Assembly: GCA_963579025.1 (NCBI GenBank)
Contig: CAUZFZ010000049.1
Coordinates: 1-57,949 of the forward strand
Direction of reading: 5' to 3'
Length of the DNA stretch: 57,949 bases
DNA from: CAUZFZ01 sp963579025
Lineage (GTDB): Bacteria > Planctomycetota > Planctomycetia > Planctomycetales > Planctomycetaceae
Each line of letters begins with the position of its first letter. Position 1 is the stretch's first letter. Positions 1 through 9,900 of this stretch are shown piece by piece. The translations under genes were made by a program, and so were the position numbers. Under the pieces are notes generated by a model. It ran no database searches, was not told the origin of the DNA, and saw only the letters and a program-made list of their open reading frames with translations.

Positions 1-2151
1 GATGCGCTCCCGGCAGGCAGTCAGGTGCACATCATTCCCATCTGTGGTTCCAGCGAGGTCGAAGCGACCAGCGCCTACCGCAACAAGACGGACGCAAAGA
101 GTGCCTTGGATCGGGTTCAGATTGTCGACCGCATCGGACGCGCCGGACAGGCTCTGGAACTGGCCAACGAGGCGTGTCGCCAGGTACCGCAAGTGCCGGC
201 CAAGCGGATCGTGCTGATCAGCGACCAGCAGACACATCTGTGGCTGGGCGGGACGGCGAAGAGCCGGCTGGAAGCACTGGCGGACGTGCAGATCATGCGT
301 ATTGCTCCCGAGACAGTCGAAAATGTGTGGATCAGCGATTTCAAGCTTCAAGACGGAGTTGCCGACACGGAAACGCCGGCAGTGTTTCTGGCGACCGTGC
401 GTTACAGCGGCGAACAGCCGGTCACCAACGTGCAGGTCGCGCTGTCAGTCGAGGGCGAGGAACTGGCCAGCCGGCTGATTGATCTGGAACCGGGCCAGTC
501 GCGTGAAATCGAATTTCGGCAGCAGCTCGGTGACGTAACTGATACCGGAGCCCTCGGCGAAGGTGTGGCCGCTGCGCGATATCTGAAAGCAAGCGCCACG
601 GTCAGTCTGGAAGGTGGCGTGGGTGACCGACTGGCGCGTGACAACGCTCGGCACCTGGTCGTGCCGGTCGTCGCCGGGCTGCCCGTGCTGTTCATTGACC
701 AGTTCGGAGAAGACGAGAACCTCGATCAGGCCGAGATCGGTGAGACGTATCGGTTGCGACGCCTGCTGGCTCCGCGCACATCGACTGACGAAGAAGTGGG
801 TCGGCAGCTGGTCCGCATTCGTCATCTCACGCCCGAGAGATTGACTGAGGAAGCACTCAGCGACGCGCGGCTGGTCGTGGTCGCCGGAGTGTCCACCCCT
901 GGAGAGATGACGCCCCTGCTCCGGCAATACGCCGAACAGGGCGGTCCGCTGATCATTGCCGCGGGTGCCGATTTCGACGCGGATCGCTGGAACGAAGCTG
1001 CATGGCTGGACGGCTCCGGCATACTACCGGGACCACTCAGCAGCGAACCCATCGGACAACTTCCCGAAGTCGCTGTCGGAACGCTCGAACCGTTCTACCT
1101 CGACTTCCGCACGATGCAGCACGACTTCTTCCTGATCGAAGGCGAACCGCTCGAAGTACAGGAAGACCTGTATCAGCTCCCCCTGTTCTTCAAAGCAGTG
1201 CAGGTCGAGCTGGACGACCCGATCGTCGAGGCAATGACGACTACCGAGGCAGAACGTATCGCTGCGGTGCGTACGTTCCTGTCCGAATCAGACGCCCGGA
1301 TCGCCGCATGGCAGGATCAGGAACGCGTCGGCAATCTGACTGAGGATGATGAGGCGGAGCGCATCTTTGACCTCGAGAAGCGTCGCGAGATGAACCCCGA
1401 ATGGCTGGCCTGGGCGGACACCGACACGCTGGCCGCAATTAATGAACTCACTCCCGAAGCTTTGGCCACGCAGTCACGACCGCGTGTACTGGCGCGTTTC
1501 AGTGGGAGCGGCAGCCCGTTTCTGGTGGAACGTCGCGTGGGAGCAGGCCGCATCCTGTTTGTCTCGACCGGTTTGTTCTCAAGCTGGAACACACTCACGG
1601 GAACGAATGCGATTCTGATGTTCGATCGCATGTTGCGGCAATTGCTGGAAGACACGCTCCCGCGACGAACCTTTGAAACTGGCGACGACGTCACGTTACC
1701 GGCCCGGCGTTCCGATCAGCTCCGCTGGGAGCTGACGCTGCCAGACAAACGCCAGGAGACGCTGGCCGTCGAGGCACTGAGCGCCGAACGATTCGGCATC
1801 CGGATTCAACGCACAATGTTGCAGGGGCATTACCGAGTCGCTTCGATCTCGACCGAAGAAGACGCCGAGGATGAGTCGTTCCGCAGCGAGATTCCGCTGT
1901 CGTTCAACTGCCCGCCGGAAGAGTCCGAGCTGGAAGCATTTGATTCGCTCGCATTTCAGGAGCGAATGGGTGAGGACGCTTTTCGCTGGCTGGAAGCGGA
2001 CGAACCGCTGAGTGTCGAAGGTGCCCGCGTCCGCGGCCGTGACCTGTGGAAATGGTTGATCGGAGCAGTGCTTGCGTTTCTGCTGTGCGAGATGCTGCTG
2101 CTGGCCTCACCGCACATGAAGACCGCCGGCGAACCGCAGCCAAGCACGTAA
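1..2151 (+). CDS. VWA/BatA-like membrane protein, C-terminal part (5' end outside window)
   Basis: The frame is open from the first base, so the gene is cut by the left edge; 716 residues remain. The opening residues read like the end of a von Willebrand A domain (runs such as RIVLISDQQ). A beta-rich stretch on gains and orthologous terms follows (residues about 105-200), then a segment resembling a glutamine-amidotransferase-like fold in BatA relatives (ARLVVVAGVSTPGEMTPLLRQ region, about 285-330). The C-terminus carries one clear membrane helix (WLIGAVLAFLLCEMLLLA) with a short cytoplasmic tail. This architecture is typical of planctomycete BatA/VWA proteins, which usually sit in MoxR-DUF58-VWA clusters; the partner genes would lie to the left of the window. 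The exact biological role is not known. A palindromic repeat starts 30 bases after the stop. Confidence 0.8.
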   Translation, partial: DALPAGSQVHIIPICGSSEVEATSAYRNKTDAKSALDRVQIVDRIGRAGQALELANEACRQVPQVPAKRIVLISDQQTHLWLGGTAKSRLEALADVQIMRIAPETVENVWISDFKLQDGVADTETPAVFLATVRYSGEQPVTNVQVALSVEGEELASRLIDLEPGQSREIEFRQQLGDVTDTGALGEGVAAARYLKASATVSLEGGVGDRLARDNARHLVVPVVAGLPVLFIDQFGEDENLDQAEIGETYRLRRLLAPRTSTDEEVGRQLVRIRHLTPERLTEEALSDARLVVVAGVSTPGEMTPLLRQYAEQGGPLIIAAGADFDADRWNEAAWLDGSGILPGPLSSEPIGQLPEVAVGTLEPFYLDFRTMQHDFFLIEGEPLEVQEDLYQLPLFFKAVQVELDDPIVEAMTTTEAERIAAVRTFLSESDARIAAWQDQERVGNLTEDDEAERIFDLEKRREMNPEWLAWADTDTLAAINELTPEALATQSRPRVLARFSGSGSPFLVERRVGAGRILFVSTGLFSSWNTLTGTNAILMFDRMLRQLLEDTLPRRTFETGDDVTLPARRSDQLRWELTLPDKRQETLAVEALSAERFGIRIQRTMLQGHYRVASISTEEDAEDESFRSEIPLSFNCPPEESELEAFDSLAFQERMGEDAFRWLEADEPLSVEGARVRGRDLWKWLIGAVLAFLLCEMLLLASPHMKTAGEPQPST

Positions 2152-2180
2152 GTACCTGACCACAAACAAGACCGCGAAGC

Positions 2181-2310
2181 AGGCCGTGCGTGAGCGGTAG
2201 CCCGATTTCTCCGAAATCGGGACCAGACGACATCGCAACCTGCCGGCACATCGACTGCCGCTCAATCTTGCCAGGTCCAGGGCAGCGGATTTCGGAGAAA
2301 TCCGCCTACC
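2181..2310. repeat. 130-bp element with palindromic arms, copy 1
   Basis: Each arm holds a palindrome around TTTCTCCGAAA / TTTCGGAGAAA, and the two arms are inverted relative to each other, so the whole element can fold as a two-armed structure. A second copy of the same length lies at 13821-13950 (about 7 mismatches by eye) and a shortened one at 33103-33180. It lies in the gap after the VWA gene and contains no credible gene. Confidence 0.85.
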
Positions 2311-2365
2311 GCTTCACGGTTTTGTTCTTGGACAGGTACCAAAGCGGCAGAGCCGCAACCAAAAG

Positions 2366-2426
2366 TAGGATGGGCACTCTTGCCCGTCCATTGCCGGTGC
2401 CGGGACGGGCAGGAGTGCCCATCCTA
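2366..2426. repeat. Inverted repeat with 24-bp arms
   Basis: Arms 2366-2389 and 2403-2426 are complementary with one mismatch (core ATGGGCACTCTTGCCCGTCC) and are separated by 13 bases. It sits between the end of the VWA gene and the convergent anti-sigma-like gene, so it could act as a hairpin terminator on either strand, although no clear T-tract follows. The motif resembles dispersed planctomycete repeats. Confidence 0.75.
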
Positions 2427-2499
2427 CGATGCGCGCGCACGGCGCGCATGCCTGACGACGGAAGACTCGAAGTGCGACGAATGTCCGGTCCGTTTCGCC

Positions 2500-3015
2500 C
2501 TACTGGGCGTCCGGCGACGGCGTTTCAACCGAACCAGGCTTGTCCGTACCAGACTCGCTGTCGTCGTCCTGCTTCTGTTCCGTCGCCTTAGGCTCTTGCC
2601 GTTTCTGCGCCTGAACTTCGGTCGGCGCGAAAGATCGTTCGACGATTTCCGGACGATCATCCGGTCGCGGCTGGCCCCCACGGTCCACCAGCAGCAAGGC
2701 GATCCCGCCCAGCAGAACGGCGACGGCTGCCACCGATAGAATCTGGCTCAGCCGTATTGATCGCGCCGCTGCGGGTGCATCGCCCGCCAGCAACGTGTCA
2801 CGCTCGATGCTCCGCATGACTGCTGCCTGGAGCTCTTCCGGAGCACGCTCGGTCGGAAGACCACGCACCAGCTCGGAGACCTGCCTCAGTTCTTCGGTGT
2901 CCTGTCTCATTTCAGGGGACCCCGCAAGTTGTTCTTCGATTTCAGCTCGCTCTGCGAGCGGCAGCTCGTTGTCGAGCCACGCGGAAATCCGGTCATCAGA
3001 AGGCGTGCCGTTCAT
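2500..3015 (-). CDS. Anti-sigma-factor-like single-pass membrane protein
   Basis: A 171-residue protein. The start chosen is the ATG at 3015, preceded by AGGA eight bases upstream; a longer in-frame version exists but has no better signal. The N-terminal 80 residues are a charged helical domain of the type found in anti-sigma factors (DDRISAWLDNELPLAERAEI, then EEQLAGSPEMRQDTEELRQ), here without the usual HxxxCxxC zinc motif. One transmembrane helix follows (about residues 92-112), then a short tail rich in Gln, Lys and Asp. In the family such proteins hold an ECF sigma factor at the membrane. No sigma factor gene lies next to it here, which is unusual, so the role is inferred from fold-like features only. 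Confidence 0.7.
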   Translation of the reverse strand: MNGTPSDDRISAWLDNELPLAERAEIEEQLAGSPEMRQDTEELRQVSELVRGLPTERAPEELQAAVMRSIERDTLLAGDAPAAARSIRLSQILSVAAVAVLLGGIALLLVDRGGQPRPDDRPEIVERSFAPTEVQAQKRQEPKATEQKQDDDSESGTDKPGSVETPSPDAQ

Positions 3016-3519
3016 GGCGAATAGTCCTGTTCCCTGTGAAACATGCGGAGACGAACCGGAGTCAAAATGCGTTGGTGACACAGTTTAAGGCCGGATGGCA
3101 TGAGGGAAAATGCGTACTGACGCAACTGCAAGCTTTTCAACAAATGCGTCGACCGGGCCTCCAGTCCCGGCGAACTCGTCGAACACAACGTTCGAACGGT
3201 CTGGTACTTGGGACGTTGGGGTACCAGAGAAGTTCCCCAAATTGCGGAATCGCAATCGTCCCCCATGTTCATGCCCGGCGCCGATTCAGGTCAGGCAACT
3301 AATTCCGGATGGAACTTACGGTGCGCCAGTGAGGGAGTGGGAGAGGCGAGCATCGCGTGTTAGCCCGCTGACGTCCGTATCCGTCAACACGACGTGCAGA
3401 CTGACACCCACCGGAAGGTAGTGGCGTGTCAGTTGTGAAGTGATGGATGTAGCTGAATTCGCAAGAGTTTGGTTGCCCGAGTCCAGCCAAAGCCTTGCGA
3501 CTTCGGCTACCTCTCGAAA
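3016..3519. other. Intergenic region, no gene seen
   Basis: About 500 bases between two minus-strand genes. Short open frames on both strands lack ribosome sites and protein-like composition. It presumably holds the promoter of the anti-sigma-like gene and the terminator of the thioredoxin-like gene, but no clear example of either could be recognised. Confidence 0.6.
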
Positions 3520-5019
3520 CTACTCAGCGGCCGGCTTTTCGGTCGGCGCTGGAGCGGTCGGCGCAGGAGCCGCCGGTTTCGGATCACTCGGATCCGTGCT
3601 TTCCGGTTCCGGTGGTTTGGCCAGCACACGGGCTTCGTATGCGTCGATCTGTTCCCACACCTCCGGGCCACCCGTTTCACGTGCGAGGACAAACGTCGCT
3701 TTGGCCGCATCGAGTTGTTTCAGTTCGACCTGCCACGTGGCCTTCGCCACCATCATCTGGGTCTTCTCCATCGGGCTTTCCGTTGTGGTCAGCAGGGCGT
3801 CCATCGTCGTAATCGCTTCAGGCAGTCGCTTTGCTGCCACCAGCGTTCCAATCTTCTGATTCAACACGGTGGACTGAAACTCCGGCTCAATGTCCTCAGC
3901 GGCCAGCAGGCTGTCCGCCAGTTCGATGGCCGCGTCGAAGCGTTCCGCAGACCGCAAGACGACCATGCGGAACGACGAGATCATCTCCAGACCGCTTTTG
4001 TGGTCCGGGAAATCAGCCGCCAGCTTGTCCATTTCCTTGAGCACCTCATCAGCGACCTCACTCAGCTCGCCTGTGTTGGCGATTTCTTCCACAGCAGAGA
4101 CGCGTTTGAGAAAACGAAAATCGCGGCGCTGGTCGGTGTATTTCTCACTAAGTCCGGCGGCGTTGTCGGCATCCAGCTCAATGATCGCGCTGATTTCCGA
4201 TTCGTAACTCGGAAAGAACAGAGGCGGGTCCATTGTCAGCAGGCCCTCTTCAATCTTCTTCGCCTTCTCGGCGCCTTGCAGTTCAGCAGCCGCGGTAAAG
4301 GCTGCATCTCGCTCGGTTCGAATTTCCTGCAGTCCGGTCAGATGCGTGACGTAGTTCGCAGGTCCACCGAACTCAAAGCCCGTCCGGGCATACGCGCGTC
4401 CTTCGGCATCGGCGAGCAGGATCGTGGGAAAGCCCTCCACGACCGAACCGTAATGATCCTTCACGGCATTGTTGTGAGCACTCTGTTCTTCAGTGATGGC
4501 ACCGGGGCCGCGAGGGAAATCCAGTTTCACAAGCACAAAGTTCTCGTCCGCAAAATCGTAGAACGGCTGAAACGCGAAGACTTCGTTGTCCAGTCGAATA
4601 CACCACGTGCACCAGTCCGAACCGGTAAAGTCAATGAGCAGGTCCTTACCCTCGGCCTGAGCCTTCGCCTTGGCCTGCTCCAGGTCGGTCATCCAACTGG
4701 CTTTTGCTTCCACGGACGCCATTTGTTCTGCTCCCGCCGGAGGTTCGGGATTAAACAGTTGCGGCAGTCCGACGGGAGGGTCGCCATCCGGCCCGGCCGG
4801 CTCGGGCAGGGTGAGTTGATCTGGAAGCGAAGGTGCCGCGGACGTGGTGCCGGCAACATCGACCTCAGGAGGTGCTGCGGGTGGCTGCCCCGGTTCTGTC
4901 ACGGATCCGCTGGGTGCTCCACCGGTGGACGTTGTCTCCGATTCGGATGTGCAACCGGGCAGCCAGATAAGGGCGACTGTAAGTACAGTCCAGACGGGAA
5001 GCGGATTACGCATCAGCAT
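3520..5019 (-). CDS. Thioredoxin-like lipoprotein with helical repeat C-terminus
   Basis: A 499-residue predicted lipoprotein: the signal peptide ends in a lipobox (LPGC, about residues 20-23), so the mature protein is anchored by a modified Cys. A Ser/Gly/Pro-rich linker runs to about residue 105. A thioredoxin-fold domain follows (about 108-235) with the redox motif CTWC in LIDFTGSDWCTWC, close to the thioredoxin_7/DUF255-type domains that often have WCxWC. Residues about 240-475 are alpha-helical and resemble degenerate TPRs; the tail is Ala/Pro/Thr/Glu-rich. The start at 5019 is supported by GGAG eight bases upstream. It probably reduces or isomerises disulphides, or senses redox state, at an envelope membrane; the substrate is unknown. 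Confidence 0.85.
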   Translation of the reverse strand: MLMRNPLPVWTVLTVALIWLPGCTSESETTSTGGAPSGSVTEPGQPPAAPPEVDVAGTTSAAPSLPDQLTLPEPAGPDGDPPVGLPQLFNPEPPAGAEQMASVEAKASWMTDLEQAKAKAQAEGKDLLIDFTGSDWCTWCIRLDNEVFAFQPFYDFADENFVLVKLDFPRGPGAITEEQSAHNNAVKDHYGSVVEGFPTILLADAEGRAYARTGFEFGGPANYVTHLTGLQEIRTERDAAFTAAAELQGAEKAKKIEEGLLTMDPPLFFPSYESEISAIIELDADNAAGLSEKYTDQRRDFRFLKRVSAVEEIANTGELSEVADEVLKEMDKLAADFPDHKSGLEMISSFRMVVLRSAERFDAAIELADSLLAAEDIEPEFQSTVLNQKIGTLVAAKRLPEAITTMDALLTTTESPMEKTQMMVAKATWQVELKQLDAAKATFVLARETGGPEVWEQIDAYEARVLAKPPEPESTDPSDPKPAAPAPTAPAPTEKPAAE

Positions 5020-5340
5020 GGGTCATCTCCGAGGAGGCAGCACCGTCTGCGGTGCCCTGGACTGGCGGGACTGACCGTGAGACGATTCACAGCCAGCAAT
5101 TGACATCGTTTACGACCTGACATCACGTATCGTGAGAAACGAGCCAACGATTGTCGCAGCGACACGTCAGTCCGGCAATGCGACTCGCTGCTACGCTCTG
5201 AAGTTGTGAGTGATTCCCCACCGTCCCTGCGTCGGTGGAAACGTGACCGAAAGCTGCTCTGTCAGATGTCATACACAAAACGGCGTTTTCCCTGTTTGGA
5301 CAGCGTCACTTTGGAACTGTCCAGAGATACGAGGAAATTC
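5020..5340. other. Divergent intergenic region
   Basis: Lies between the minus-strand thioredoxin-like gene and the plus-strand hydrolase, so it should carry promoters in both directions. No confident promoter, operator or repeat was recognised. An upstream in-frame extension of the hydrolase begins here at 5206 but lacks a ribosome site. Confidence 0.5.
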
Positions 5341-6552
5341 ATGACGTTCAGATCCTGCAGGTTTGTTATTGCCGTAGCCCTCATCACTGCCCGGGCGACG
5401 TACGCTGGCGAAACACCAGAGAACCGGCGACTCAACTATCACACCGCTCCGAGCTGGACGATCCCGCTCATGCAGGATCAGCACAAGTTCGAAATTCCGT
5501 CACCACTCGTGTCTGACGACGGAACTCGCGTTGAAACTGCGGACCAGTGGACGAAGCGGCGGCGTCCCGAGCTGTTGCAGCATTGGGAGCGCATTCTCGG
5601 CAAGCTCGCCCCCGGTCGTGACGATGCCCAGTGGTTCGGAGATGTCGCCAGGACCGCCGAGGTCTCACGTGAGAAGAAGGATGGATACACGCGGATCGAG
5701 CTGGAAATCCCCATCGAGACTGACTTCCTGCAGTCACACCTGCTGCTGCTGCCGGAGGGACAGGGTGACGGGCCGTTTCCGGCGGTCATCGCATGGACAT
5801 CGACTTCGCCCGACTATGCGAAGCCGGAAGAATGGTGGGGGTCCTGGTTAGCTCAACGTGGGTTCGTCGTGCTGACTGGCTGGTCGCACATTCGCAATTA
5901 CCGCGACGGCATCAGCTACCGCAACAACGTCAACGAGGCTGTTTACGAGCGGTTCGGCCATTGGCTGCCGCTCGGCAAGATGGTCCACGACGTACAGCGT
6001 GAGGTCGAGTACCTGGACACGCTGCCGCAGGTCGATGCTTCGCGGATCGGGTTCATCGGGTTCTCGTTGAGTGCGAAGACGGCGCTGTACGTTGCTGCCT
6101 TCGCCCCGGAGATCAAAGCGACCGTCTCCATCGATCCGCACATCGCGATGCACGGGGACACGAATTACCAGGACCCGTGGTATCTGGACTGGAAACGGAA
6201 GTTCCCGCATATCCGCACGGACGACTACCCCGTGCCGGAATTGCGTGGCACGATCTGGAGTCTGATCGATGCCGATCCGACGCGACCTGGTTTCGAACGG
6301 AATCATCACGAGCTGATGGCGCTGTGTGCTCCTCGCTCGTTGATGGTCATCGGTTGCAGTACGGATGAGAAAACAAAGACGCATTCGGACGACGCCCAGA
6401 GCATCGCATACATCAATCGGGCGCGCGAGGTTTATGAATTGCTGGGCGTCTCAGAGCGGCTCGAGTATGTGCAGGAAACGGGCGGCCATCGTCCGACCGG
6501 CCCGCGCATTGACGCGGCATGGCAGCGGTTCTTCACACACTGGCTGAAGTAA
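5341..6552 (+). CDS. Alpha/beta hydrolase (esterase-like), secreted
   Basis: A 403-residue protein with a signal peptide (about residues 1-22). The ATG at 5341 follows GAGGAA by about five bases and fits the signal peptide, so it is preferred over the longer frame. The middle has an alpha/beta-hydrolase nucleophile elbow (GFIGFSLSAKTALYVA, Ser near residue 241) and the C-terminus a conserved His in GGHRP (about residue 382). The layout resembles planctomycete acetylxylan-esterase or dienelactone-hydrolase-like proteins used on polysaccharide-derived esters in the periplasm; the substrate cannot be read from sequence. Its TAA stop overlaps the end of a 104-bp repeat element. Confidence 0.8.
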   Translation: MTFRSCRFVIAVALITARATYAGETPENRRLNYHTAPSWTIPLMQDQHKFEIPSPLVSDDGTRVETADQWTKRRRPELLQHWERILGKLAPGRDDAQWFGDVARTAEVSREKKDGYTRIELEIPIETDFLQSHLLLLPEGQGDGPFPAVIAWTSTSPDYAKPEEWWGSWLAQRGFVVLTGWSHIRNYRDGISYRNNVNEAVYERFGHWLPLGKMVHDVQREVEYLDTLPQVDASRIGFIGFSLSAKTALYVAAFAPEIKATVSIDPHIAMHGDTNYQDPWYLDWKRKFPHIRTDDYPVPELRGTIWSLIDADPTRPGFERNHHELMALCAPRSLMVIGCSTDEKTKTHSDDAQSIAYINRAREVYELLGVSERLEYVQETGGHRPTGPRIDAAWQRFFTHWLK

Positions 6553-6653
6553 GGATCGTCCTTGAATTAAGTGTCATATTGTCGTCTTTCGCTCCGCGAA
6601 AGAACGCACTTTCGCGGAGCGAAAGGCGACACTGAATGATCGAACGATCCTAA
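6550..6653 (+). repeat. 104-bp MITE-like palindromic element, copy 1
   Basis: The ends TAAGGATCGT and ACGATCCTAA are near-inverted repeats, and the centre holds a strong hairpin (CTTTCGCTCCGCGAAAG with its complement). A copy in the opposite orientation at 50732-50835 has the same length and differs at one base by eye. The first three bases supply the stop codon of the hydrolase. The central hairpin could also end transcription. Confidence 0.9.
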
Positions 6654-6725
6654 GTACCCGCCAGGAAGAACAAGCCGTTTCGGCCAATTGTGCCGTCGGG
6701 TGGACATGGCGGGGGAAGTGTTCTG

Positions 6726-6774
6726 ATGATTTTGTTCTTCATGATTTTGACAAAATCATGAAGAACAAAATCAT
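6726..6774. repeat. Perfect 24-bp inverted repeat with 1-base centre
   Basis: Arms 6726-6749 and 6751-6774 are exact complements (core TTGTTCTTCATGATTTTG). The arms are AT-rich against a GC-rich background. It lies between the hydrolase and the alpha-2-macroglobulin gene with no coding content. It may be a regulatory hairpin or a mobile-repeat remnant. Confidence 0.85.
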
Positions 6775-6974
6775 GGAAGGCGTCCGAACTGACTTCGTCA
6801 ATTCGGCTGCCTGGTTTGGGAATCCGGAATTCCACCAGGTGAATCCCGATTGATTCGTTGAGACAGCAGACCGACACTTCCGGCCACTCAATCTTGCACG
6901 CGCCGAGCGCGGTCAGCCGCCAGCCAGGTCGGCAAAATCCGGCTGTGTCCAACTCCGAATGTGGAATTCGCGCC

Positions 6975-9900
6975 ATGACCAGGAAACTCAGCCTGCTGCT
7001 GTCCGGGATCACGGTCCTTGCTGTCGCAGTCATGACAATCGCCGCCGTGCCGCCCGATCATGCAAAGCTGCGGTCCGAGGCTCGGAAGTTGTTTCAGAAT
7101 GGCAACTACAAGGAGTCTCTGGAGCGGTACCGCAAACTGGCACTGGACGCCGACACGGACAGTTTGCAGGTCACTGACGATCTGCAACTGGCGGTTCATT
7201 CGCTGAACAACCTGGGTCGCAACAGTGAAGTGGATCAGCTCATCGAGGACAGCGTGAAGGCGCACAGCGACAACTGGCGGTTGCTGAAGCGTGCTGCGCA
7301 GATCTATCGAACCGCGACTCACTGGGGCTATCTGGTTACCGGCGAATTCGAGCGAGGCAATCGTCGTGGTGGCGGAAAACAAGTCAACGCGATGTCGAGA
7401 GACCGCACGCGAGGTCTGCAGTTGTTCGAACGTGCCCGAAAGCTGGCGGCCGACGATGCCAGTCGCGCGGATGTCGCGACTCTGTACAGCGAATATGCCC
7501 TGACGCTTCGGTCAGGCACAGGATATACCGAGAACTGGCGACTGCAGGCTCTCACCGATCTTGAAGTACTGCCGGATTACGCCGAAGGGCACTGGCGTGG
7601 GTACGGTCGCAGTCAGGGGGCGCCCGTCGATGCCGAGGGCAATCCTGTCTACCACCGCATCCCGCTGACGTTCGAGGCAGCCGCGTCAGACGGCGAACGC
7701 TGGCGGTGGCTACTGACCGAAGCTGCGAATCTAGCTCCCGGTCGGAAGCTGGAATTCCGCATGCGGTTTGCTCAGCTTCTGTATGAGAGTTTCAGTTGCC
7801 AGACGATGCAGCAGTTCTCGTGGTGGGGAGCCCGCCGAACCCGACAGGACGATCAGAAGGCCGGCACAGGCACGTACGAACTGCATACGTTGAGCGATGA
7901 CGAGACGATCGCTCGCCTGGCGACCGGCGTCCGACGATTCAAGCTGCCGGACGAGCACAACTTCATCCGCATTTACCAGGAAGTCGCCGCGGCGGGGAAG
8001 TCGAACCAGGGCGAACGGGCGCGCGCCCAGCTTGCTCAGGTCTTCGAAAACCGGAGACAGTACCCGACCGCTGCCGACGCGTGGCGCGACGGGATTCGAG
8101 AGTACGGACCCGGTCCTGGAAACACTTGGCAGAAAAGACTCAACCAGATCGTGCAGAACTGGGGACGTTTTGAGAACTCGACGTCGCAACCGTCCGGACG
8201 CGGAGCAGTCGTCGAATACCGGTTCCGAAACGGTAAGTCGGTCCATTTCGAAGCATGGCCGATCAAGGTGGAGAAGCTGATCCAGGATGCGAAGGCTTAC
8301 TTAAAGAGCAGTCCGGCCCGCATCCGTGGCGAACACATGGAAGTGCAGAACATTGGCTACCGCCTGGTGACTCACAACCAGACGAAGTACCTCGACGAGA
8401 AAGCCGCTGACTGGACCGTCAAACTCGATCCGCCGGACGACCACGTTGATGACCGCATCACTGTCACAACACCGCTGCAACAACCCGGTGGGTACCTGAT
8501 CACGGCGAAGATGTCGGACGGGAATGTCAGCCGCATGATTCTGTGGGTCAACGACACAGTCATCGCTAAGAAGCAGTTGGACGGCAAAGTGCTGTACTTC
8601 GTGGCGGATGCTGTGACGGGTGCACCTGTCAGCAAAGCCAACGTCGAATTCTTCGGTTACCGCGCGGAACGAGTTGGCAATACTGCTCAATATCGAGTGA
8701 AGACGATCAACTTCTCCGAGTTTTCAAATGCCGACGGACAACTCACCGTCGACAAGACCCGCATCCCAGACAATCACCGCTGGGTCGCAATCGCGCGAAC
8801 TGACAAGGGCCGAAAGCGGTTGGCGCATCTGGGTTGGGATTATCTGTGGTTCGGGCAGCGGCATGATCCGGAATACAACCAGACGAAAGTCTTTCTGATC
8901 ACGGACCGTCCCGTGTATCGCCCCGAACAAAAAGTGCAGTTCAAGTTCTGGGTGCGGCACGCTCAATACGACAAGGACGATGTGTCGCAGTTCGCGGGCC
9001 GGACGTTTCGCATTCTCGCGTCAACTCCACAGGGCGAACATGTCCTGGACCGGCAGCTTAAAGCGGATGACTACGGTGGGATTACCGGCGAATTCACTCT
9101 GCCTGACGAAGCACAACTGGGTGTCTATCACCTGCAGGTCGAGGGCCATGGCGGTGGTTCGTTCCGCGTCGAGGAGTACAAGAAGCCGGAATTCGAAGTG
9201 AAGATCGAAGCCCCGGACAAGCCCGTTCAACTGGGCGAGAAGATCACTGCGACGATTGAAGCGAAGTACTACTTCGGTGCCCCCGTGACGAAAGGGAAAG
9301 TGAAATACAAGGTCACCAGGAACAACCATGACGGCCGCTGGTTCCCGAACGGTCGCTGGGACTGGTACTACGGTCGCGGGTACTGGTGGTTCGCTTACGA
9401 CTGCGCGTGGTATCCCGGCTGGGGCCAATGGGGCTGCAAGGCTCCCATCTGGTCATGGTGGGCGGGCGCCCGTACTCCGCCAGAGGTCATTGCTGAAGCG
9501 GAAGTCGAAATCGGCGACGACGGCATAGTCAAAGTCGAAATTGACACGGGTCTCGCGAAGGAGATGCATCCGGATCAGGATCATCGCTATCAGATCACTG
9601 CGGAAGTGGTCGACGATTCGCGGCGGACGATTGTTGGTCAGGGTGAAGTGCTGGTGGCCCGCGAGCCGTTCAAGGTCTTCGCATGGGTGAACCGTGGGCA
9701 TTTCCGGACCGGTGACGATGTGACCGCAGAGTTTCAGGCGCACACGCTTGATCAGAAGCCAGTCGCCGGGGAAGGGAAGCTGGAGCTCTTCAGCATCCGG
9801 TATGTCGACGGGAAACCGGTCGAGCGTCTGGTTGAGGAATGGGATGTCGACACGAACGAAGAAGGACGTGCCCGGCAGCAGTTCCGAGCCGGAGCACCGG

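Noticed and set aside
3469..5103. 544-codon plus-strand open frame
   Set aside because: Antisense to the thioredoxin-like lipoprotein gene, which has a lipobox, a redox motif and a ribosome site; the plus translation is Arg/His-rich with no domain features.
5206..5340. Longer N-terminus for the hydrolase
   Set aside because: No ribosome site; the later ATG begins a signal peptide with GAGGAA upstream.
6650..7033. Minus-strand open frame over the start of the macroglobulin gene
   Set aside because: It overlaps the signal peptide of the macroglobulin and the perfect palindrome, and has no ribosome site; no domain was recognised.
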